The notes under the pieces were generated by a model. The model had not been told where the DNA came from. It saw only the letters and a list, made by a program, of their open reading frames with translations, and made no database searches. The position numbers and the translations under genes are program-made. From Desulfobulbaceae bacterium UBA5611 (lineage in GTDB: Bacteria > Desulfobacterota > Desulfobulbia > Desulfobulbales > Desulfocapsaceae): a DNA stretch of 64,000 nucleotides. This document shows, piece by piece, positions 8,233 to 16,133 of the stretch (positions within the stretch are counted from its first letter, which is position 1; the number at the start of each line of letters is the position of its first letter). The stretch is taken from the NCBI GenBank assembly GCA_002424635.1, contig DIKT01000034.1, positions 1 to 64,000 of the forward strand, read 5' to 3'.

Positions 8233-8287
8233 GAGCCGTAGACAGAAAGAGCAAGTCTTCTTTTGCTCTTTCTGTCTACGGCTCCTA
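8230..8287. repeat. 25-bp perfect inverted repeat between btuB and btuF
   Basis: The arms at 8230-8254 and 8263-8287 are perfectly complementary over 25 bp with an 8-base loop. The left arm contains the btuB stop codon. No T-run follows. It may be an intercistronic mRNA-stabilising or attenuating hairpin between receptor and binding-protein genes, or a bidirectional terminator. Confidence 0.8.
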
Positions 8288-8323
8288 AAACCACAATATT
8301 CCCTTAAGGTAATAGGTTAACCA

Positions 8324-9187
8324 ATGACGAGATGTTCCTTTTTGATACTAGGATTATTGTTGATATCGGTGCTTGGTTTATCTCCAGCATCTGGATGGAG
8401 TCAAGATGAGCAGTTTCCCCAGCGGATTGTCTCACTCGGTCCGATCAACACCGAAAATGTCTTTCTGCTGGGAGCGGGGGATCGTCTGGTGGCCAATACC
8501 AGCTATTGCGTCCATCCGGCTGCGGCCCGTGATAAGGTAAAGATCGGCTCGGTGATGCAGTTCAATATCGAACAGATCCTGAGTCTGCAGCCGGATCTGA
8601 TCCTGGCCACAGGGCTGACCAGTCCGCAGCAGGTGGCGCAACTGGCGGCGTCGGGGGTGCGGGTGGTGCACTTCCGGCAGCCGTCCAACTTTGTTATGAT
8701 CTGTGACCAGTTTCTGGAGCTGGGCAGACTCCTGGGCCTTGAGGTCAGAGCCCGCACTATCATTGCTGAAGCGCAGAAGGAAGTCCTGGTCATCCAGCAG
8801 CTGGTCAAGGATCTTCCTGAAAAGAAGGTGTTTATGCAGGTCGGCGCCCATCCTCTGTTTGCCTCGGTGGAAGATTCCTTTACCAACGATTTTATCGTGC
8901 TGGCCGGCGGGATCAATATCGCTGCCGGTCAGCGGGATGGCCGCTATAACTATGAAAAGGTGACGGCCCAGAACCCGGATGTGATTATCATTGCCATCAT
9001 GGGCAGCGAAGGGGGGACAGGCGCCAGGGAAAGGGAGGAGTGGCTGCGTTTTGCGCCCATCTCGGCGGTGCGCAACAGGCAGGTCTTTGTCGTGGACCCG
9101 GATCTCATCTGCAGCCCCTCGCCCATGACCTTTGTCAAGGGCCTGCAGCAGATTGCGGCGCTTATCCATCCGCAGGAAGAGAAGTAG
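8324..9187 (+). CDS. btuF: Periplasmic cobalamin/metal-chelate ABC transporter binding protein (BtuF-like)
   Basis: A 287-residue protein with a signal peptide (hydrophobic residues 5-22) and the type III periplasmic binding-protein fold: RIVSLGPINTENVFLLGAGDRLVA, then FNIEQILSLQPDLILA, and a second lobe with NPDVIIIAIM and FVVDPDL. It would hand corrinoid from the receptor to an ABC importer. No permease or ATPase (btuC, btuD) is adjacent, so those subunits must be elsewhere. It is probably in the riboswitch operon, separated from btuB by the 25-bp inverted repeat. Other chelates (haem, siderophore) cannot be excluded from sequence alone. Confidence 0.75.
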   Translation: MTRCSFLILGLLLISVLGLSPASGWSQDEQFPQRIVSLGPINTENVFLLGAGDRLVANTSYCVHPAAARDKVKIGSVMQFNIEQILSLQPDLILATGLTSPQQVAQLAASGVRVVHFRQPSNFVMICDQFLELGRLLGLEVRARTIIAEAQKEVLVIQQLVKDLPEKKVFMQVGAHPLFASVEDSFTNDFIVLAGGINIAAGQRDGRYNYEKVTAQNPDVIIIAIMGSEGGTGAREREEWLRFAPISAVRNRQVFVVDPDLICSPSPMTFVKGLQQIAALIHPQEEK

Positions 9188-9208
9188 TCCCCGCGCCACC
9201 CCTGCTGA

Positions 9209-9229
9209 AGATACGGGACTGTCGTATCT
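9209..9229 (+). terminator. Small hairpin after btuF
   Basis: AGATACG (9209-9215) and CGTATCT (9223-9229) form a 7-bp stem with a 7-base loop, 21 nt after the btuF stop and facing a convergent gene. No T-tract, so the terminator call is tentative. Confidence 0.3.
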
Positions 9230-9316
9230 GGGCAATAAGATTCATTCGCCATTATTTTTTGATAACTATAAGTCCTGCTGGTTCGTGTATCATCCGCCGC
9301 CTGTTCACCAGGTTGC

Positions 9317-9565
9317 TCAAGCCAGGTCCTGCCCGGTGGTGGTCATGACCAGCTTGCCGTGTTTGACCCCTTTGATCCCGATCAGCTCATCAGCTATCTG
9401 TCTGACTTCCTGAGCTGTTCCCTGCTCAACCAGGACCTCCAAGCAGTTATGGGCGTCAAGGTGAACGTGGAGGGAGGAGATGACGTGGTGGTGATGGGGG
9501 TGCTGCTGCTCCGTGAGCTTGTCGGAAAGGTCCCTCACGTGGTGGTTAAGATGATTGTAGGACAT
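9317..9565 (-). CDS. Stand-alone NikR C-terminal (ACT-like, nickel-binding) domain protein
   Basis: An 82-residue protein aligned with the C-terminal regulatory domain of the nickel repressor Nik[13 protein letters not shown], then [16 protein letters not shown] and [12 protein letters not shown]. The nickel ligands known from E. coli NikR (the HxH pair and the downstream Cys) are all present. The N-terminal ribbon-helix-helix DNA-binding domain is absent. The gene has its own ribosome site (GGAG, 8 nt before ATG), so it may be a functional domain-only protein rather than a fragment. The ATG lies in one arm of a large palindrome (9557-9632). Possible roles are metal sensing by protein partnership or metal buffering; neither is shown by sequence. 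Confidence 0.7.
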   Translation of the reverse strand: MSYNHLNHHVRDLSDKLTEQQHPHHHHVISSLHVHLDAHNCLEVLVEQGTAQEVRQIADELIGIKGVKHGKLVMTTTGQDLA

Positions 9566-9632
9566 CGTTGGCTCCTGTATTTTGAAGTTTGTGTTAAACC
9601 TCAAAATACCAGAATCGCCAGCGATGTCCTAC
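9557..9632. repeat. 76-bp interrupted palindrome covering the NikR-C start
   Basis: Nested arms pair in register: GTAGGACATCG (9557-9567) with CGATGTCCTAC (9622-9632), GGC (9570-9572) with GCC (9617-9619), GTATTTTGA (9577-9585) with TCAAAATAC (9601-9609), and GTTT (9587-9590) with AAAC (9596-9599) around a GTGTT loop. In the minus-strand transcript the start codon is in the outer stem and the GGAG ribosome site in an internal bulge. Confidence 0.75.
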
Positions 9633-9790
9633 CCGGTCTTCAGATGGTGCACTTAGATATTGAATTCACTGGCATGGATGCCATTCATATTGGAGCGGCC
9701 ATCGTTGGTGGCGCTGAAGTCTTTATCACTGCCGACATTCGACAACGGGAAGCAGCAAAGGCCATGGGAATCACTGTGATTTCGCCGTAA
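9611..9790 (+). pseudogene. PIN-like domain protein, C-terminal remnant
   Basis: The last 60 codons read like the end of a PIN-fold ribonuclease/toxin: TGMDAIHIGAAIVGGAEVF followed by ITADIRQREAAKAMG, stopping at 9788-9790. The N-terminal part with the first catalytic Asp residues is missing, and upstream in the same frame lies the palindrome and the antisense of NikR-C. No antitoxin partner is seen. I read it as a gene truncated by a rearrangement at or near the palindrome. The following 127 bases to 9917 contain nothing recognisable. Confidence 0.5.
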
Positions 9791-9917
9791 CCCGGCACAC
9801 GACGACAAAACCCAACCTGTTTGCGACTTGCCATCTTGGAAGCCTGCTTGTTCCTGCAGGGATTACTTATCTTGCTGCCCAAATTAAGCGGCGCATGAGA
9901 TGTATATCTTCAAGCAC

Positions 9918-12002
9918 TCAACTTTGAAGTTGAGCAAGCTCCTTTCTTTTCGTCTTTTCGATGACTGCCTTCAGTTCAGACAGCAAATAGGGTTTATGTA
10001 AAAATGCCTGGGGCTGCTCAGGATGATCGCCTTGCATCACCTGTGCTTCCTCATAACCGCTGGCAAAGATCACCTGGATATCGGACCTGAGGGCTCGAAG
10101 ACGAGCCAGGGTTTCCCAACCGTCTATACCAGGCATGCTGAGATCCAACAGCACGAGGACGATCTCATCCTTATGAGCCCTGAAGATCTCCACTGCTTCA
10201 TAACCGTCACAGGCTGCCAGCACCTCATAGCCAAACATCCGTTTAAGCACGGTCTGGGCCATTTCGCGAACCATTGGCTCATCATCTACCACGAGCGCCA
10301 ATCCTCCTGTCTGCAGAGCGCCAACAGCGGATTTCTCTTGGGCCACCGATGGCAATGCCGGAGTATGCACAGGAAAGAAAACCCGGATAGTAGTGCCTTT
10401 ACCAGGTTGGCTCTCGACAGTGATTGCTCCGTCATGCGCTCGCACTAATCCTAAAACTACGGGCAGTCCCAGACCACGCCCGGTAAATTTGGTCGAAAAA
10501 AAAGGGTCAAAGACTTCCTCGAGAATTGCCACCTCCATGCCGCAACCGGTATCGGCTACCGATAAGCAGACGTAGTTATCTGCCTTCGCCTCCCAATCCA
10601 CCGGCAAAAAGTGCAAGCCTTTGATCTCAGCCTTGCTGACGGTGCGGAGCGCCAAGACAATTTCTCCTTGCCCTGCACCGACCGCCTCTGCGGCATTGTT
10701 GACCAGATTATTCAGGATTTGCTTGATATGCACAGTGTCTCCCAGGATAAACGGTCCCTGGGCCGGCAGCTCGGTTTTCAGATGTATCGCCGTACCTTGT
10801 ATAAAGGTGCTGAGGAAAGGGAGCGTTTCCCTGATGGCTTCTCCAATATCGAACGGTTTTTGTTGCACCTTGGTTTGCCCAAGATAGGCAAGCATCAACC
10901 GGCTGATTTCAGCCGCTTGAATAGCTGCCTTCATTGAGTTGGCAATACTCGTCAGGACCGCTGATGCTGGCGGCAGATCTGCCAGCGCAAGCTCCAGGTT
11001 ACCTATCACTACACCAAGCTGGTTATTAAAGTGGTGGGCGATGGCCCCTGCCATGCGGCTCAGGCTTTCAATTTTTCTGGTTTGATAGAGCTGACGTTCA
11101 TATTCTGTCCGCTCCTTCTCGGCCTGCTTGCGACCGGTGAGGTCGGTCAGGGTTACAACACAGCCGATGATATGGTTGTGAAGGTTTGTAAGCGATGTGG
11201 CATTCAGGAGGAAACACAATGTCTGATCTTCACTTTTTTTAAATTCTACCTCGATGCTATCGAAACTTTTACCGCCCAGAGGGGCCATAACCGAAAACAG
11301 GTCTCCAGTTTCAATTATTCGCAGCTGAAACAAATCATTGAACTGCTGCAATAAAGGGTTTTTGCCGCAAAGCTGATGGGCGAGCCCGCTGGCCTGAATA
11401 ATCTCCCCTGTTCCGTCGCAAACGACAATCGCCTCCCCCGCCTGCTCAATAATGGAGCGATTAAGCCTCTCTGAGGCAACTATCTCTTCGGTGCGTTTTT
11501 GCTCTGTGAGATCTGTGACGATCATACTTATCTGCCGGCCACCATAGAGATCGAGGACACGGCAGGAAATAAGCACCGGCACGGAATATCCCTCGCTATT
11601 TATCAGGGCGGTTTCAAAGTGAGCATTCACCATTGCGCTTCTTTCCAGCTGTGCCGTAACCAGGGGCTGATCAGCCAAGACCACATAGGAACTGAATTGA
11701 CTACCGATGAGCCTTTCCAGTGGAACCTGCAGCATGGTTGCCATACAGTTGTTACCGTAGATGATGGCGCCATCAGGGGCCAGAATACAGGCCCCTTCAT
11801 TCATGGTCTCTACCAGTACGCGATACGGTTGCTCCGCCCCCTTCAGGGTGAAGACCTGATCCCCGTCCGGTCCGGAGACTACGAAGGCATCCACTTGACC
11901 GCTGCCGATGGCACGCAGAGTGTCTTCCGCCTCATCCAACCGCCTCCGGAGAGATTCATTTGCAGTCAAGAGTTCTGCGTACGCTTCGTTGACGCTGGTC
12001 AT
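9918..12002 (-). CDS. PAS-PAS hybrid histidine kinase with C-terminal receiver, last gene of the kai operon
   Basis: A 694-residue soluble sensor kinase. Residues 5-35 form a short coiled coil, PAS domains lie at about 60-170 and 180-295, HisKA is at 310-375 with the phospho-acceptor His323 in AHHFNNQLG (the second His replaces the usual Asp), and HATPase is at 410-545 ([26 protein letters not shown]). A receiver is at 568-685 with Asp620 and Lys670. It starts inside the kaiB stop codon (ATGA overlap), so it is translationally coupled to kaiCBB. It probably acts as the output kinase of the Kai proteins, in the position SasA holds in cyanobacteria, though it lacks SasA's KaiB-like domain. The last codons can form a small hairpin with the downstream sequence. 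Confidence 0.85.
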   Translation of the reverse strand: MTSVNEAYAELLTANESLRRRLDEAEDTLRAIGSGQVDAFVVSGPDGDQVFTLKGAEQPYRVLVETMNEGACILAPDGAIIYGNNCMATMLQVPLERLIGSQFSSYVVLADQPLVTAQLERSAMVNAHFETALINSEGYSVPVLISCRVLDLYGGRQISMIVTDLTEQKRTEEIVASERLNRSIIEQAGEAIVVCDGTGEIIQASGLAHQLCGKNPLLQQFNDLFQLRIIETGDLFSVMAPLGGKSFDSIEVEFKKSEDQTLCFLLNATSLTNLHNHIIGCVVTLTDLTGRKQAEKERTEYERQLYQTRKIESLSRMAGAIAHHFNNQLGVVIGNLELALADLPPASAVLTSIANSMKAAIQAAEISRLMLAYLGQTKVQQKPFDIGEAIRETLPFLSTFIQGTAIHLKTELPAQGPFILGDTVHIKQILNNLVNNAAEAVGAGQGEIVLALRTVSKAEIKGLHFLPVDWEAKADNYVCLSVADTGCGMEVAILEEVFDPFFSTKFTGRGLGLPVVLGLVRAHDGAITVESQPGKGTTIRVFFPVHTPALPSVAQEKSAVGALQTGGLALVVDDEPMVREMAQTVLKRMFGYEVLAACDGYEAVEIFRAHKDEIVLVLLDLSMPGIDGWETLARLRALRSDIQVIFASGYEEAQVMQGDHPEQPQAFLHKPYLLSELKAVIEKTKRKELAQLQS

Positions 12003-12367
12003 TGCTTATCCATCTTTCTGATATCAAGTCCAACCAGGATCCGTTCAGTCTGCGACATGTCGCCAATGAATTTGCGCAGCGGCAGCGGCAACTCCTTGAC
12101 CAAAGTGGGGGCGGCGACAATCTGTCCTTCTTTGGCAAAGATGGGTTGCTGGTAAATATCAATAATTTCAAGTTGATAACGCCCGGCCAAGTGTTCTTCG
12201 CAAATTTTCCGGACATTCTCAATAGCCCGCTGCGAATTGGGGGTTATGCCGCTCACATACAGGCGAAGGACATAATCGCCTTCAATGGTATTATGGACCG
12301 CCATTTCGAAGGCCTCTGTCGAATCCTCAATCGGCGCCACCTCATCGTGCTTTTTCTTTTTGCTCAT
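11999..12367 (-). CDS. kaiB: KaiB-family protein (second copy)
   Basis: A 122-residue protein with a roughly 30-residue charged N-terminal extension, then the thioredoxin-like KaiB fold: [60 protein letters not shown]. KaiB switches fold and binds KaiC in the cyanobacterial clock. This copy is more diverged than its neighbour at the usual NPQLA position, where it has QPIFA. It overlaps the genes before and after by 4 nt (ATGA), indicating one tightly coupled transcript. Confidence 0.9.
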   Translation of the reverse strand: MSKKKKHDEVAPIEDSTEAFEMAVHNTIEGDYVLRLYVSGITPNSQRAIENVRKICEEHLAGRYQLEIIDIYQQPIFAKEGQIVAAPTLVKELPLPLRKFIGDMSQTERILVGLDIRKMDKQ

Positions 12368-12720
12368 TTCCTTACCAACTCTGTCCCAGCAGACGAGGGT
12401 TTGATATCAAGGCCCACCAGCACACGTTCGGTGTTGGAGAGGTCGCCGATAATCTTCTTTATCGGTTCGGGGAGCTTCCTGACCAGGGTGGGCAGAGCAA
12501 TGATCTGATCTCCTTTGGCCAGTTGCGGGTTCAGCAACAGGTCGATAACCTCAATCTGATACTTACCCTCCAGATGTTCTTGGCATATTTTTTTCAGATT
12601 GGCAAAGGCCTCAAGAGATTTGGGGGTTTGACCCGCCACATACAGCCGCAATTGCCAAACATCGGCAGCAGGCGCATTTTTATTTTTCAGCGGGGTCGGA
12701 GTTTTTACAGCTTTGTTCAT
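12364..12720 (-). CDS. kaiB: KaiB-family protein (first copy)
   Basis: A 118-residue protein close to canonical Kai[71 protein letters not shown] short Lys/Pro-rich N-terminal tail precedes the domain. Its ATG overlaps the kaiC stop codon and its stop overlaps the second kaiB. Two non-identical KaiB proteins beside one KaiC suggest different KaiC states or partners are read, which is inference. Confidence 0.92.
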   Translation of the reverse strand: MNKAVKTPTPLKNKNAPAADVWQLRLYVAGQTPKSLEAFANLKKICQEHLEGKYQIEVIDLLLNPQLAKGDQIIALPTLVRKLPEPIKKIIGDLSNTERVLVGLDIKPSSAGTELVRK

Positions 12721-14478
12721 TTATCGCCTCTCTTTTTGGTCTTGGCGTGTTTCTCGGGTACCTGAGAGAGATCGTCCGCTTTGCGCACCAGGGCCATACC
12801 TTGGGTCTCTTTAATGTGGACTTCCTGACTATGTTTTAATTTCGTGATGGACTGCTCCAAATCGTCTTTCTCAGCCTCGAAGGCGCTGCGCAGCGCCTCG
12901 ATCTGTGCCTCAACCACCACCTTTTTTCGATCGATATCACGGCGTTTACGCTCGACCTCCTGGCTGTGCTCCAGAGACTCGAACTGCTCGCGCGCCTGCT
13001 GGGCGACCCTGGCCGCCCCGGTCAACACCCCGCCGGGGCCGACATAGACATCAATAAGCTCCGCCCCATTACTGCCAAGGGTAAATTCTCTAATTTGATT
13101 GGAATGCTCCATGCCCCGGGACTTGAGGACGTATAAACTACGATTGCGCTCGCCGCTCCCTTCAATGGCCTGCAAAAGGATCCAGGTATCCATCAGGGAC
13201 GATATTCCCACCTGAGTATGATCAAGAACTGCGCCGCCAGAGGTCAGGGTGGTGCAGAGAGCGGTGATGCCCTTCATCTTCAAAAAATCAATCAACCGGG
13301 AGAGCATCGACTTGACCTCCAGCTCGTTCGCCGCCGCAATCAAGTTGGAAATAGGATCGACAACGACAATGGCCGGGTTAAAGCTTTCTATCGCCTTATG
13401 CATGCTCACTAGGTGCATTTCCAGGCCATAAAAGGTCGGCCGGGAGTTACGGAATTCAAGCAGTCCTTTATTTACCCACTGAGCCAGGTCGATGCCGATG
13501 GAGTGCATGTTGCGAACAATCTGATTGCGGGATTCCTCAAAGGCGAAATATAGGCAGCGCTCGCCACGCCGGCAGGCAGCGTCGACAAAATGGGCGGCCA
13601 TGCTTGATTTACCGGTGCCGGCGGTGCCGGTGACGAGAATGCTGCTGCCCCGGTAATATCCTTTCATCCCCAGCATATTGTCAAGGCGCGGGATACCGGT
13701 GGAAACCCGTTCGCTGGAAGCCGCATGGTCGAGGCCGATAGAGGTGACAGGCATCACCGAAAGACCCTGCTCATCGATAAGGAACGGGTACTCGTTAGTG
13801 CCGTGGATAGAACCGCGGTACTTGACGATGCGCAGGCGCCGCGTCGCAATCTGATCGGCCACTTTGTGGCTGAGGAAGATCACGCAGTCGGCGACATATT
13901 CCTCGAGGCCGAAGCGGGTCAGCGTCCCCTCCCCTTGCTCGCCGGTAATAACAGCGGTAAGGCCCTTGTCTTTTCAAGAATCGAAACAGCCGTCTCAATT
14001 CCGCCCGCAGGATCACCTCATTCGAGAAACCGGTAAAGAGGGACTCAATGGTATCGAGCACTATCCGCTTTGCGCCTATGGTATCAATGGCAAGACCGAT
14101 CCGGATAAAAATCCCATCCAGGTTGTATATGCCGGTTTCCTCGATTTCGCTCCGCTCGATATAAATAAAATCGAGAGCAAGCTTTTGGCGGGCCACCATT
14201 TCGTTAAGATCAAAACCGAGGGAGGCAAAGTTTTGCGTCAATTCTTCGGCTTTTTCTTCGAAAGACATATAAACGCCAGGTTCATCATACTCTATCGCCC
14301 CCCGCACCAAAAATTCCATGGCGAGCAGGGTCTTGCCGCAGCCGGTGCCGCCGCAGACCAGTGTTGGTCGCCCTTGCGGAAGACCGCCGCCGGTTATTTC
14401 GTCCAGGCCCTTGATCCCGGTGGGACTTTTTTGCAGAGTTTCAAGAAGCGGTTTTATTTTTTGTAAAGGATCTGGCAT
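12717..14478 (-). CDS. kaiC: KaiC-like double-RecA ATPase/autokinase, interrupted by a one-base frameshift
   Basis: Conceptual product of 586 residues with two RecA-type domains. CI has Walker A GGTGCGKT (43-50) and catalytic FEE (73-75). CII has GTAGTGKS (284-291), FEE (313-315) and ISSLMDT, placing Ser-Ser (426-427) where S. elongatus KaiC is phosphorylated on Ser431/Thr432. A charged coiled coil follows to the end, longer than the cyanobacterial tail. The frame breaks after Lys169: the plus strand has TTTT at 13971-13974 where three T would restore it. All motifs beyond are intact, so a sequence error or a very recent mutation is likely. Ribosome site AGGAG precedes the ATG at 14478. First gene of kaiC-kaiB-kaiB-kinase. 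Confidence 0.88.
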
Positions 14479-14596
14479 TTAATTCTCCTGGAAAAATGAA
14501 TCACTAAAATAGTACAATTAAAATTAAAAATATCATCATTGGCATGAAAATGTAAACGATAAAAGGGGTCTAGGACCAGACCATGCTTTATCTAAC

Positions 14597-14639
14597 GACA
14601 GAGAGACGGTAAAAAACGTTATTTACCCCGCCTCTCGTC
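14597..14639 (-). terminator. Imperfect hairpin between the TPR-methyltransferase and kaiC
   Basis: GGTAAA (14608-14613) pairs with TTTACC (14622-14627), extended by GAGAG/CTCTC and GAC/GTC with mismatches. It follows the minus-strand methyltransferase gene and precedes the kai operon promoter region. There is no T-tract. Confidence 0.3.
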
Positions 14640-14671
14640 TTCTTCCCGCTTACAAGTCAAGCCGATCTTGC

Positions 14672-15937
14672 TCAGGCCCGCAGCATATAGAGGTTGCCGC
14701 TGATCCATTCCTCTTTTTCCTTACGAATATTGGCGGCCTGAACTTTGTCGACGACAAAGCCGCACTGTTGGGCCAGCCCCCTGATATAGGCTTCGGCGTG
14801 GCCATAACGGCCCATCGGTTGCAGGGCGAAATCGTGGGCGGCAAGCTCTGTTGAAAAAAGAAAGATGCCGCCCTGAGCCGCCCTTTTTTTCACCAGGCTA
14901 AAAATCTCTTGCAGATCGCCGATATAAACAAAGACATCAGCGGCAATAAAGAGATCAAAGGTCATTGTATTATCACGTAAGAATGAACCGATATCTGTTT
15001 CATGCAGACTGTCGTACAATCTTTTTTTACCTGCCACCTCCAGCATGTTAGGCGAGAGGTCCAGACCTACTAATTGTTCAGTCACATCCTGAAAGGCCTC
15101 ACCGGACAGCCCGGTGCCACAGCCCATATCAAGAGTAACAGCAAAATGCTGTCGGTGCTGAGCGGTCAGCATCTCTCGGAGCTGGCCTGGGGTAGAATAA
15201 CCGAGTTTCTCCACCAGGCTCTCGTCATAATGTTCCGAGAAGCTGTCAAACACCGCGCGAATATAGCTATCAGGAGCCGTCGCTGTGGTCTGACCGGTCA
15301 GAGCCGCCAGCATATGAGCCGCCATGGCGGAGTTGTGATCAAGGGCAATGAGCTTGTGGTAAACCGTGATCGCCTTGTCCACTTGTCTTTCCATATGATA
15401 GAGATAGCCCAGGTTGTTTAAGGCCGGGGCGTGGTCTGGATTGTTCTGCACTACTTTTTCAAAAAACCAGATCCCGTCGGCGTGGTGATGCATATCCTTG
15501 CACAAGACCCCGATATTGTAGAGAACGTCCTCAGCCTCAGGAGTAATAGCCAGTGCTTTTTGATAACAGCTGAAGGCCTTGTCGAATTGGCCCAATTTTT
15601 TCCTGGTCAGGGCCAGATTGAAGAAAATATCACCATCCTCAGGGCAGAGCTTAGCGGCCTCTTCATAGGCTTGGGCCGCGCCGTAATAGTCGCCCTGTTC
15701 AAAGAAGATAACTCCCAGATTATAATGGGCCGGGGCCGCCTCAGGAGCTAAGGTTATAACCCGGTTAAACCAGTGGGCGGCCTCACCCATTTTCTCTTGT
15801 TCGAAAAAAAGCAGGGCCAGGAGGTAGCACAACTGCGGATTGTCCTGATCAGCTGCCAGCAGGGCTTGATAACCTTGCAGGGCCTGTTCGAAAGCTCCGG
15901 ACTGGTGATATTTTTGGGTCTGGTCAAATAAGTTCAT
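14672..15937 (-). CDS. TPR-repeat SAM-dependent methyltransferase
   Basis: A 421-residue protein. About six tetratricopeptide repeats fill residues 1-212 (for example AHYNLGVIFFEQGDYYGAAQ and ALNNLGYLYHMERQVDKAIT). A class I methyltransferase domain follows, with motif I TLDMGCGTGLSG at 268-279 and LFIAADVFVYIGD downstream. This fusion is common in Proteobacteria, where targets are mostly unknown, so I infer no substrate. I prefer the ATG at 15937, where the repeats begin; a GTG 14 codons upstream is possible, and neither has a clear ribosome site. It diverges from the kinase at 16134 across a 196-base AT-rich promoter region. Confidence 0.75.
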   Translation of the reverse strand: MNLFDQTQKYHQSGAFEQALQGYQALLAADQDNPQLCYLLALLFFEQEKMGEAAHWFNRVITLAPEAAPAHYNLGVIFFEQGDYYGAAQAYEEAAKLCPEDGDIFFNLALTRKKLGQFDKAFSCYQKALAITPEAEDVLYNIGVLCKDMHHHADGIWFFEKVVQNNPDHAPALNNLGYLYHMERQVDKAITVYHKLIALDHNSAMAAHMLAALTGQTTATAPDSYIRAVFDSFSEHYDESLVEKLGYSTPGQLREMLTAQHRQHFAVTLDMGCGTGLSGEAFQDVTEQLVGLDLSPNMLEVAGKKRLYDSLHETDIGSFLRDNTMTFDLFIAADVFVYIGDLQEIFSLVKKRAAQGGIFLFSTELAAHDFALQPMGRYGHAEAYIRGLAQQCGFVVDKVQAANIRKEKEEWISGNLYMLRA

Positions 15938-16133
15938 GGAATTTTTAAAAAAATAATTTAAATGATTTGTAAAAGACACTGTCTAATTATTGAAATAATT
16001 TCATTTTCTTTATTCCTGTGGTACATTTATTTAATATCATGTCAGAAAAATCTATCTTTCTGCCAGTCCGGCAATGACTCACAGCAATGAATAATATTGG
16101 TTAAAATAAACAACATCTAATCCTTATTTTACC

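Noticed and set aside
8432..9235. Minus-strand open frame of 267 codons opposite btuF
   Set aside because: Antisense of a clear periplasmic binding-protein gene; no domain seen.
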